NCBI GenBank assembly: GCA_024638525.1
Contig: JAHEKB010000175.1
Span: 1-5,127 of the forward strand
From: Bacteroidota bacterium
GTDB lineage: Bacteria; Bacteroidota; Bacteroidia; NS11-12g; UBA9320
Reading direction: 5' to 3'
DNA length: 5,127 nt
Shown here piece by piece: positions 1 through 5,127 of the stretch; positions within the stretch are counted from its first letter, which is position 1; the number at the start of each line of letters is the position of its first letter. The notes beneath the pieces were generated by a model. That model searched no databases. It worked only from the letters and a program-made list of their open reading frames with translations, and had not been told where the DNA came from. The translations under genes and the position numbers were made by a program.

Positions 1-1992
1 TTTATGATTGATGTTCGGCGCACTAACCAAGGTTGCATGACCTTTGGCATAATTTACAATTTCGATGATCTGTTGATCTTCATAACCCAAGTTTTTTAAG
101 GCAAGAGGAACGGATTGATTTACGATTTTAAAATATCCGCCTCCAGACAGCTTCTTGAATTTAACGAGGGCAAAATCCGGTTCTATTCCAGTGGTGTCAC
201 AGTCCATGACCAAGCCAATGGTGCCCGTGGGAGCAATTACGGTAGTTTGTGCATTTCTGTATCCGTACTCCTCGCCCCATTGAACTGCCTTATCCCAAGA
301 TCCTGTTGCAGATTCTAATAAATAATCTGGACAGTGTGCTGGATCTATCCCAACGGGCTTTAAGCTCAAGCCGTCATACTCGTCTAAATTATAAGCAGCA
401 TATCGGTGATTCTTCATCACTCGCATCATGTGCTTCTTATTTTTCTCATATTGATCGAACGGCCCTAAATGTTTAGCCATTTCAGCTGATGTCGCATATG
501 CTGTTCCTGTCAGTATAGCTGTCACGGCTCCTCCAATAGCGGTTGCTTCTTCGCTGTCATAAGGAATTCCTGACACCATAAGAACTGAACCTAAATTTGC
601 ATAACCTAGACCTAGTGTTCTATACTGATAAGATAGTCTTGCAACTTCTTTGCTCGGGAATTGCGCCATAAGGACTGAAATTTCCAGGACTGTGGTCCAA
701 AGGCGAGATGCATACTCCAATGAAGCAACATCAAATTTCTTGTCTTCTATATCGAAATACTTTCTCAAGTTCAAGGAAGCCAGGTTGCAAGCCGTATTGT
801 CTAAGAACATATATTCCGAACAAGGATTGGATGCATTAATCCGTCCCCCTTCTGGACATGTGTGCCATTCATTAATAGTGGAATCAAATTGAACCCCTGG
901 GTCTGCACATGCCCAAGCTGCAAAAGAAATATCATCCCAAACTTGATTCGCCGGAATGCTGCCAATAGGCTTATTGCTGCTTCTCGAGATCAATTCCCAC
1001 TCTCCTTCTTTCTTGAGTACTTCGAAGAATTTATTTGGAATACGAACTGAATTGTTCGAGTTCTGTCCTGATACGGTTTGATAAGCTTCTCCTTCATAGT
1101 CAGATGGATAACCTGCGTCTATTAAGGCTTTGACTTTTTTCTCTTCATCTTTTTTCCAATTGATGAAGCTCATGATTTCTGGATGGTCTAAATCCAAGCA
1201 AACCATTTTTGCCGCTCTTCTTGTTGTTCCTCCAGATTTGATTGCACCTGCTGCTCTGTCTCCTATTTTTAAGAAGCTCATTAGCCCGCTTGAATAACCA
1301 CCTCCGCTGAGTTTCTCATTAGCGCCCCTGATTGCGGAGAAATTAGTCCCTACACCTGATCCATATTTAAAGATCCTCGCTTCTCTAACCCAGAGATCCA
1401 TGATACCTCCTTCATTGACTAAATCATCGTCTACAGAAAGAATGAAACACGCATGAGGCTGAGGCCTTTCATACGCAGAGGTTGACCTCTTGACCGCACC
1501 TGTTTCAGGATCGCAGTAATAATGCCCCTGTGGTTTTCCGGTAATGCCATACGATGAGTGCAATCCGGTATTGAACCACTGTGGACTATTGGGTGCCGCA
1601 TACTGCCCAATAATACTAAAGACCAATTCTTCGTAAAAAACCTTGGCATCTTTAGCCGAGGCAAAATAACCATACTGTTTACCCCAACTTGCCCAGCAAT
1701 TTGCCAATCTATGTGCAACCTGCTTTACTGATGATTCAGAACCCGTGCTGCCGTCCTCTTGAGGGACACCTGCTTTTCTGAAATATTTTTGCGCGAGAAT
1801 ATCTGTTGCTACCTGCGACCATTCCTTTGGAACTTCTACATTCTCCATTTTGAAGACTTCGTCTCCCGCAGGGTTTTTGATTACTGAAGTTCTGTATTCA
1901 TACTCAAATAACTCTGTGGGTTTAACGCCTTCTTTTGTGAAGTGCCGTTTGAATTTTAATCCGTCTTTGTTGTAGCGTGCTTTCTTGCTCAT
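1..1992 (-). CDS. nrdJ: Vitamin B12-dependent (class II) ribonucleoside-diphosphate reductase, 5' part, cut by the window edge
   Basis: Reduces ribonucleotides to deoxyribonucleotides in the cytoplasm, using adenosylcobalamin to generate the active-site thiyl radical. I translated all 664 codons in the window: the frame is open with no frameshift, and the C-terminus lies beyond base 1. Visible landmarks: PNSPQWFN (134-141); QPHACFI with Cys182, the first cysteine of the redox pair; YGSGVGTNFS (210-219); NPCSEY (389-394) with Cys391, the expected thiyl-radical cysteine, and Glu393; Cys402, eleven residues on, the expected second redox cysteine; APTGTIG (587-593), a phosphate-binding loop. The Cys391/Cys402 spacing equals that of Thermotoga maritima NrdJ (C322/C333). 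The NPCSEY form and long N-terminus match Bacteroidetes/proteobacterial NrdJ proteins; the family's C-terminal Cys-rich tail should lie outside the window. The ATG start is secure: an in-frame stop lies at 2008-2010 with no other usual start between. No clear Shine-Dalgarno is seen. Divergent from the lipid synthase gene. Confidence 0.96.
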   Translation of the reverse strand, partial: MSKKARYNKDGLKFKRHFTKEGVKPTELFEYEYRTSVIKNPAGDEVFKMENVEVPKEWSQVATDILAQKYFRKAGVPQEDGSTGSESSVKQVAHRLANCWASWGKQYGYFASAKDAKVFYEELVFSIIGQYAAPNSPQWFNTGLHSSYGITGKPQGHYYCDPETGAVKRSTSAYERPQPHACFILSVDDDLVNEGGIMDLWVREARIFKYGSGVGTNFSAIRGANEKLSGGGYSSGLMSFLKIGDRAAGAIKSGGTTRRAAKMVCLDLDHPEIMSFINWKKDEEKKVKALIDAGYPSDYEGEAYQTVSGQNSNNSVRIPNKFFEVLKKEGEWELISRSSNKPIGSIPANQVWDDISFAAWACADPGVQFDSTINEWHTCPEGGRINASNPCSEYMFLDNTACNLASLNLRKYFDIEDKKFDVASLEYASRLWTTVLEISVLMAQFPSKEVARLSYQYRTLGLGYANLGSVLMVSGIPYDSEEATAIGGAVTAILTGTAYATSAEMAKHLGPFDQYEKNKKHMMRVMKNHRYAAYNLDEYDGLSLKPVGIDPAHCPDYLLESATGSWDKAVQWGEEYGYRNAQTTVIAPTGTIGLVMDCDTTGIEPDFALVKFKKLSGGGYFKIVNQSVPLALKNLGYEDQQIIEIVNYAKGHATLVSAPNINHK

Positions 1993-2023
1993 CGTATGCT
2001 TTTCAATTTAAGGTTTTTGGTTC

Positions 2024-2048
2024 AACTCACGAAAAAATAGGGTGAGTT
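2024..2048 (-). promoter_or_regulatory. Inverted repeat / stem-loop in the nrdJ leader
   Basis: The perfect 7-bp arms AACTCAC (2024-2030) and GTGAGTT (2042-2048) flank an 11-base loop. The repeat lies 32-56 bases upstream of the nrdJ ATG. If the -7 element at 2055-2062 is used, the hairpin would form at or very near the 5' end of the nrdJ transcript. It could act as a 5' stabilising stem or as a DNA operator. It does not look like an intrinsic terminator for nrdJ, since it precedes the gene and has no U-run after a GC-rich stem. It does not match an NrdR box. Confidence 0.45.
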
Positions 2049-2054
2049 TTTGCT

Positions 2055-2062
2055 CAAAACTA
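2055..2062 (-). promoter_or_regulatory. Candidate Bacteroidetes -7 promoter element for nrdJ
   Basis: Read on the minus strand this is TAGTTTTG, a perfect fit to the Bacteroidetes -7 consensus TAnnTTTG. It lies about 63 bases upstream of the nrdJ ATG, so transcription would begin at roughly 2048-2052 and give a leader of nearly 60 nt. No convincing TTG-type -33 element is seen at the usual distance (the stretch there is A/T-rich only). The match to an 8-mer with two free positions could arise by chance, so this is an inference from consensus and position. Confidence 0.4.
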
Positions 2063-2092
2063 CAGTCTAGTGTTTTCATAAATCCATCGCTC

Positions 2093-2101
2093 TTATCCAC
2101 A
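2093..2101 (+). promoter_or_regulatory. Perfect DnaA box (TTATCCACA)
   Basis: The sequence TTATCCACA is identical to the strong DnaA-binding consensus TTATNCACA. It sits about 100 bases upstream of the nrdJ start and about 30 bases upstream of its candidate -7 element. A related sequence, TTATCAACA (one mismatch), lies on the opposite strand at 2150-2158. DnaA is known to control the class I reductase operon nrdAB in E. coli, so the position is suggestive. A single perfect 9-mer can occur by chance, and binding is not shown. Confidence 0.4.
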
Positions 2102-2118
2102 CATAAACATTAAAATTT

Positions 2119-2146
2119 TTGAATTGACTTATTTTTAAGAGATTTG
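2119..2146 (+). promoter_or_regulatory. Weak candidate promoter for the GGGP synthase gene
   Basis: A TTG (2119-2121) is followed after 17 bases by GAGATTTG (2139-2146), one mismatch from the Bacteroidetes -7 consensus TAnnTTTG. It lies about 80 bases before the TTG start of the downstream gene, in the most AT-rich part of the spacer. An overlapping alternative, AATTTTTG (2114-2121), also has one mismatch. Neither is strong, and in such AT-rich sequence matches of this quality are expected by chance. Confidence 0.2.
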
Positions 2147-2227
2147 CTCTGTTGATAACAATAAATTAAGTTTCAAGTGATAAAAATTTAGCCTTCAACA
2201 AGACCCCTTTTTCCATCAAAAACTAAA

Positions 2228-2998
2228 TTGTTGCTTATCAATATCTTAAATTCCATACTTCATTCTTCGGCATTAAATAACAAGCAAATTGCCGTTTTGA
2301 TTGACCCAGAAAAGGCCTCATTTGATTCGCTCGTTAATCTGATTCAAAGGCCCGCATTTGAAGCAGTAGATTTTCTCTTTGTTGGAGGAAGCCTTGTTAA
2401 TGAAGATCAAATGCATGAATGCATGAATTGGATAAAGGAATTGACTGATAAACCCACTGTGATTTTTCCTGGGAGTCCAAACCAAATAGATAATCAAGCA
2501 GACGCCATCCTTCTATTAAGCTTGATCAGTGGAAGGAACCCAGACCTATTGATAGGTAAGCACGTAGAGGCGGCACAAAGGCTTAAAAAGTCTAGCTTGG
2601 AGATTATCCCTACTAGCTATATCTTGATCGACGGAGGGAGAACCACCACGGTCTCTTATATAAGTAATACCATTCCCATACCTCAAGACAAGGCAGACAT
2701 TGCTATTTCCACCGCATTGGCCGGGAAGCAGCTCGGTCACCAACTTACCTATATGGATTGCGGGAGTGGTTCAAAGTGGGCCGTGCATCCCAGTCTGGCC
2801 AAAAAAGTAAAGGAGGAAACCGGCATCCCATTAATTGTCGGAGGAGGAATTAAAACCGCAGAGCAGGCCACGGCACTTTTTCAGGCAGGAGTGGATGTAG
2901 TAGTGGTTGGCAACAAGCTTGAAGACGATCCAAATTTCTTAGAAGACCTGGTGTTATCTAGACACAGCACTAAGCAGACTCCAATTCGAAGACAGTGA
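2228..2998 (+). CDS. Geranylgeranylglyceryl phosphate synthase family protein (group II GGGPS / PcrB-like)
   Basis: Predicted to join a polyprenyl diphosphate, probably geranylgeranyl, to sn-glycerol 1-phosphate by an ether bond, the first committed step of archaeal-type lipid synthesis. Soluble TIM-barrel protein of 256 residues, a normal length for the bacterial group II enzymes. Motifs in order: LIDPEK (24-29) with Asp26, the expected Mg2+ ligand; VGGS (52-55) with Ser55 as the second Mg2+ site; FPGSPNQI (80-87); SGRNPDLLIGKH (101-112); YMDCGSGS (175-182), GGGI (205-208) and GN (228-229), which form the glycerol-phosphate binding sites in this family. There is no ATG between the in-frame stop at 2189-2191 and Met62, which lies inside the barrel, so the start is TTG 2228 or the adjacent TTG 2231; no Shine-Dalgarno precedes it. 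The last nine residues lie in a 29-bp tail-to-tail overlap with the phosphoesterase gene. The family assignment is firm. The exact prenyl length and the fate of the product in Bacteroidetes are inference. Confidence 0.92.
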   Translation: MLLINILNSILHSSALNNKQIAVLIDPEKASFDSLVNLIQRPAFEAVDFLFVGGSLVNEDQMHECMNWIKELTDKPTVIFPGSPNQIDNQADAILLLSLISGRNPDLLIGKHVEAAQRLKKSSLEIIPTSYILIDGGRTTTVSYISNTIPIPQDKADIAISTALAGKQLGHQLTYMDCGSGSKWAVHPSLAKKVKEETGIPLIVGGGIKTAEQATALFQAGVDVVVVGNKLEDDPNFLEDLVLSRHSTKQTPIRRQ

Positions 2999-4217
2999 TC
3001 TCAGGTCTAAAACCCAATCTACCAGGATAACCCAAATAACCGAATCCCCTATTCACATAAAGATATTGACCGTCTTCTTGGTATAGATCTACCCACTCAT
3101 TGTAACGATACTGCACCGGGCTCCATTTGAAGTACTTGCTATCTACCCCAAACTGCATACCGTGAGTATGTCCCGAGAAGGTTGCAGCAATATCTTTAAA
3201 CCCATTTAAGACCTGAGCACGCCAATGGCTAGGATCATGAGACAATAAGAACTTCAGATCTGCCGATTCGCTGCCTTTATACGCCCGCTCCAAGTCGCCA
3301 TACTGGCTAAACCCTCGATCTCCCCAGTTCTCCACGCCTATGATTGCAAGTTTGGCTCCGTCTTTTTCTATGAAATCGTGTTCGTTGGTCAGGAGTTTCC
3401 AGCCAATCTCTTTTTGGTGTGCCTTAAGGTTCTCCAAGTTTTGCTCTTTGCTCAAGCCTCTTTTATCAGGCCAGCTGAAATAATCCCCATAGTCGTGATT
3501 TCCAAGAATAGAGTAAACTCCCATGGGTGCCTGAATTTCTGAAAAGACGTCCTTATAGTCGAGGAACTCTTTGGCCTCATTATTTACCAAATCTCCCGTA
3601 AAGAATATCAGATCAGCATTCTGTTGTTTGATCAACTCAACACCTCTTTTTACAGAATCCTTATTCCAAAAACTTCCAGAGTGGATGTCGGAGATTTGAA
3701 TAATCTTAAGCCCTTGGAAAGCCTTTGGAAGATCGTTGATCTTGAGCTTTCTGCTCAATACTTGATAGTTGTGAGCTCCTCGAATTATTCCATATACAAG
3801 ACCTCCCATAAGCGAGCCAGCAACCAAAGCCCCTGCAGAAATGATGAAATTAGAACGATTGATCTTAGCCATCATCGCCTCGTTGGGAATGTCCGATGCC
3901 CCTTTCAGAAATCGAGCTAACCTGACTAGATCATCAATAGCAATAAAAAAGAACCAAGCAAACTTTGCCAAATAGATCATAACCACCACACTAAACATAA
4001 ATCTAGCGGTAATACTGCTGTTCATCGTCTTTCCGGCAAAGCCCATTATAAACAATAATGCAATGATTCCTAGCGGTACCAACCAATAGATATAATTCAT
4101 CAATGCCGTTTGGGTAGGAAGCCATCTTTTTACAAAGAATTTAAAGCCTTGAAAGACATAAAAATCAATGGCTATCAATAGTACAATTACAAGAACAAAT
4201 GCGAGCAGTCGGTTCAT
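2970..4217 (-). CDS. Membrane-anchored calcineurin-like metallophosphoesterase (YkuE/YaeI-like)
   Basis: A 415-residue protein with an N-terminal membrane domain and a C-terminal dinuclear-metal phosphoesterase domain. Hydrophobic segments lie at about 4-22, 42-60, 72-94 and 123-145. The catalytic domain spans about 168-415 and has the full ligand set: DIHSG (Asp177, His179), GDLVN (Asp209), GNHDYG (Asn240, His241), SHDPSHW (His327) and SGHTHG (His350, His352), so it should be active. The fourth segment begins NRSNFIISAGAL, which resembles the Tat signal of YkuE-type proteins but has only one of the two arginines. With the basic loops after segments 1 and 3, this hints that the catalytic domain faces the periplasm, but topology is not certain. 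The substrate is unknown: lipid-linked or nucleotide phosphoesters, including UDP-diacylglucosamine as in LpxG, are possible. Start ATG 4217 begins directly with a hydrophobic helix; no clear Shine-Dalgarno. Convergent with and overlapping the GGGPS gene, divergent from marR. Confidence 0.9.
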   Translation of the reverse strand: MNRLLAFVLVIVLLIAIDFYVFQGFKFFVKRWLPTQTALMNYIYWLVPLGIIALLFIMGFAGKTMNSSITARFMFSVVVMIYLAKFAWFFFIAIDDLVRLARFLKGASDIPNEAMMAKINRSNFIISAGALVAGSLMGGLVYGIIRGAHNYQVLSRKLKINDLPKAFQGLKIIQISDIHSGSFWNKDSVKRGVELIKQQNADLIFFTGDLVNNEAKEFLDYKDVFSEIQAPMGVYSILGNHDYGDYFSWPDKRGLSKEQNLENLKAHQKEIGWKLLTNEHDFIEKDGAKLAIIGVENWGDRGFSQYGDLERAYKGSESADLKFLLSHDPSHWRAQVLNGFKDIAATFSGHTHGMQFGVDSKYFKWSPVQYRYNEWVDLYQEDGQYLYVNRGFGYLGYPGRLGFRPEITVFELESA

Positions 4218-4261
4218 TTCAAATTAACAAGTGCAATAAAGGCTTGTTCTGATTATCAGCT

Positions 4262-4293
4262 CGCATTTTACGATTTGCAACATAAAATATGCG
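4262..4293. repeat. Interrupted inverted repeat in the phosphoesterase-marR spacer
   Basis: The left arm CGCATTTTA (4262-4270) pairs with the right arm TAAAATATGCG (4283-4293) across a 12-base gap; the right arm has two extra bases. The inner six bases, ATTTTA/TAAAAT, are a perfect pair. It lies between two divergent start codons, so it could be a shared operator or only AT-rich chance symmetry. Confidence 0.3.
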
Positions 4294-4319
4294 TCTAAAG
4301 AACCATTTTTCGTTTTGTT

Positions 4320-4334
4320 TGTATCCATAATACA
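4320..4334. promoter_or_regulatory. Candidate MarR operator (TGTAT-N5-ATACA palindrome)
   Basis: The perfect 5-bp arms TGTAT and ATACA are separated by five bases and lie immediately upstream of the marR Shine-Dalgarno sequence. MarR-family dimers usually bind palindromes of about 15-20 bp in the promoter of their own gene, so the site fits autoregulation by position and size. The symmetry does not extend beyond the five-base arms, so the evidence is modest. Confidence 0.35.
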
Positions 4335-4339
4335 CTTTG

Positions 4340-4345
4340 AAGGAG
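4340..4345 (+). promoter_or_regulatory. Shine-Dalgarno sequence of the MarR gene
   Basis: AAGGAG sits six bases before the ATG at 4352 and fixes that start. It stands out because the other starts in this window lack a clear Shine-Dalgarno sequence, as is common in Bacteroidetes. Confidence 0.75.
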
Positions 4346-4351
4346 TGAGTT

Positions 4352-4804
4352 ATGACCCTTGAACAGCAAATAAAACAGAAGAAATTCAAATCTGAATTGG
4401 AGAAGGCCATGGTGAACATTGCATTTACCAGCAGTTTTTTGGCTTCGGGGCTAAATAGTCTTTTCAAGCCCTATAATATTTCCATGCAGCAATTCAACGT
4501 GATGCGGATTCTCAAAGGTCAACACCCTGATCCGGTATCTATCAATGACATTACTGACCGTATGGTAGACAAAATGTCTAATGCTTCCCGTTTGGTTGAT
4601 AAACTGAAAAACAAAAAGCTGATTGAACGAACCCCCTGCAAAACTGACCGCAGACAAGTTGATGTTAAGCTCACCACACTGGGTATAGAACTCCTCGACA
4701 TCTTGAACCTCAAACTCAAAGAATACCATATGGACTTCTCAAAAGTTACAGAGGAGGAATATGAAAGGCTCAATTATGTCCTTGATAAAATGAGAGGCGA
4801 ATGA
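4352..4804 (+). CDS. MarR family winged helix-turn-helix transcriptional regulator
   Basis: A 150-residue protein, a typical MarR length, expected to bind DNA as a dimer and to respond to a small ligand or oxidant. An N-terminal helix (about 10-40) for dimerisation is followed by the winged HTH: helices from 44 onwards (SMQQFNVMRIL), SINDITDRM (63-71), a recognition helix at about 74-87 (KMSNASRLVDKLKN), and the wing at 96-108 carrying the family's DRR motif (99-101), then a C-terminal dimerisation helix. The ATG at 4352 is supported by a strong Shine-Dalgarno. It is followed by a lipoprotein gene with an ATGA stop/start overlap, so the two are probably one operon and the lipoprotein a likely target. 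The only cysteine, Cys96, lies at the wing and not near the N-terminus as in OhrR, so peroxide sensing cannot be assumed. A palindrome upstream suggests autoregulation. The effector is not recognisable from the sequence. Confidence 0.93.
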   Translation: MTLEQQIKQKKFKSELEKAMVNIAFTSSFLASGLNSLFKPYNISMQQFNVMRILKGQHPDPVSINDITDRMVDKMSNASRLVDKLKNKKLIERTPCKTDRRQVDVKLTTLGIELLDILNLKLKEYHMDFSKVTEEEYERLNYVLDKMRGE

Positions 4805-5127
4805 GGCCCTTTCTTTATTTACTGGCCTTAGTTTTAATTCTAGGCTGTAGTCGCAGCCCCAAAACCATACTTTACCATGTTGAATTACATATCGATGATA
4901 GTCTTTCAATACCTTTTCTACTAGAGCAAGATGCTAAAACAGAGCATTTTTCGATTGTGAATGGTTCCGAATACATCGACGACTTGATATCAACGCGGCA
5001 ATCCGATAGCATTGACTTAGAGCATCAAGTCTATAATTCAAGTTTGCGTTTTAAATTGGATGGCGACAGTTTATCTGGATATTGGTACAATCGAGAAAAG
5101 GGCAAATACAAAATGGCGCTCAGCGGT
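4801..5127 (+). CDS. Putative lipoprotein, 5' part, cut by the window edge (possibly a TlpA-like thioredoxin-fold protein)
   Basis: The first 109 codons are open to the right edge. Residues 1-16 form a lipoprotein signal peptide: Arg2, a hydrophobic stretch (FLYLLALVLIL) and the lipobox ILGC, with Cys16 as the predicted lipidated residue. SRSPK follows the cysteine. The mature part seen here (17-109) is polar with beta-rich character and ends with DGDSLSGYWYNREKGKYKMALSG (split motif: DGDSLSG 92-98, GYWYNRE near 98-104). Similar GYW-N segments occur in the N-terminal region of Bacteroidetes TlpA-family lipoproteins, recalled from memory and not searched, and the thioredoxin domain with its CxxC would lie beyond the window. 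The start codon overlaps the marR stop (ATGA), indicating translational coupling. Likely anchored in the cell envelope. That it is a coding gene and lipoprotein is well supported; the TlpA link is tentative. Confidence 0.8.
   Translation, partial: MRPFLYLLALVLILGCSRSPKTILYHVELHIDDSLSIPFLLEQDAKTEHFSIVNGSEYIDDLISTRQSDSIDLEHQVYNSSLRFKLDGDSLSGYWYNREKGKYKMALSG

Noticed and set aside
115..1050. Several short plus-strand open frames (115-318, 249-476, 650-892, 862-1050)
   Set aside because: They lie antisense to nrdJ, whose minus-strand frame is open and full of conserved motifs over the same bases. Their translations show no recognisable domain.
1431..1718. 95-codon minus-strand open frame
   Set aside because: It is out of frame inside nrdJ; the nrdJ frame here encodes the conserved PNSPQWFN and QPHACFI segments.
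2093..2227. Replication origin
   Set aside because: Only one perfect DnaA box and one near-match were found, with no cluster of boxes and no dnaA or other origin-linked gene nearby.
2546..2743. Minus-strand open frame opposite the GGGP synthase gene
   Set aside because: The plus frame carries the conserved family motifs over the same bases; the antisense product has no recognisable features.
2960..3010. Bidirectional intrinsic terminator between the convergent genes
   Set aside because: The coding regions overlap and no GC-rich stem followed by a T-run is visible.
3624..3920. 98-codon plus-strand open frame
   Set aside because: Antisense shadow of the metallophosphoesterase gene, covering its DIHSG and GDLVN motif region.
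4331..4339. TACACTTTG as a -7 promoter element for marR
   Set aside because: It has three rather than two bases between TA and TTTG, and it directly abuts the Shine-Dalgarno, so transcripts from it would lack that site.
4219..4773. Minus-strand open frames opposite marR (4219-4467, 4451-4729, 4519-4773)
   Set aside because: They overlap the well-supported MarR coding frame and are low-complexity or have no conserved features; the strong Shine-Dalgarno supports the plus-strand gene.

Overview
The window looks like chromosomal DNA of a Bacteroidetes bacterium, probably of the Cytophaga/Flavobacterium type. This is judged from protein style (a B12-dependent NrdJ with an NPCSEY active site, a bacterial group II geranylgeranylglyceryl phosphate synthase), AT-rich spacers, mostly absent Shine-Dalgarno sequences and a TAnnTTTG-type promoter element. 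There are no signs of mobile DNA, CRISPR, RNA genes or phage, and it reads as an ordinary housekeeping region with five protein genes.

Layout. Bases 1-1992 (minus strand) hold the first 664 codons of a cobalamin-dependent class II ribonucleotide reductase (nrdJ), cut off by the left edge and open throughout. A 235-base divergent spacer (1993-2227) separates it from a plus-strand GGGP synthase-like gene (2228-2998) that must use a TTG start. The spacer holds a perfect DnaA-box sequence, a near-match in inverted orientation, a good Bacteroidetes -7 element facing nrdJ and a 7-bp-arm hairpin just downstream of it. The GGGP synthase gene converges on, and overlaps by 29 bp, a minus-strand membrane-anchored metallophosphoesterase (2970-4217). 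A 134-base divergent spacer (4218-4351), with two inverted repeats and one strong Shine-Dalgarno sequence, leads to a MarR-type regulator (4352-4804). Its stop codon overlaps the start (ATGA) of a lipoprotein gene that runs off the right edge (4801-5127).

Functions. NrdJ supplies deoxynucleotides for DNA synthesis. The GGGP synthase makes an archaeal-type ether-lipid precursor whose use in Bacteroidetes is not settled. The phosphoesterase probably acts at the membrane on an unknown phosphoester. The MarR protein and the lipoprotein form a translationally coupled pair, suggesting that the regulator controls its own operon. No strong case for an undescribed system was found. The points most worth checking are the DnaA box in the nrdJ control region, the TTG-started lipid synthase, and the coupled MarR-lipoprotein pair.
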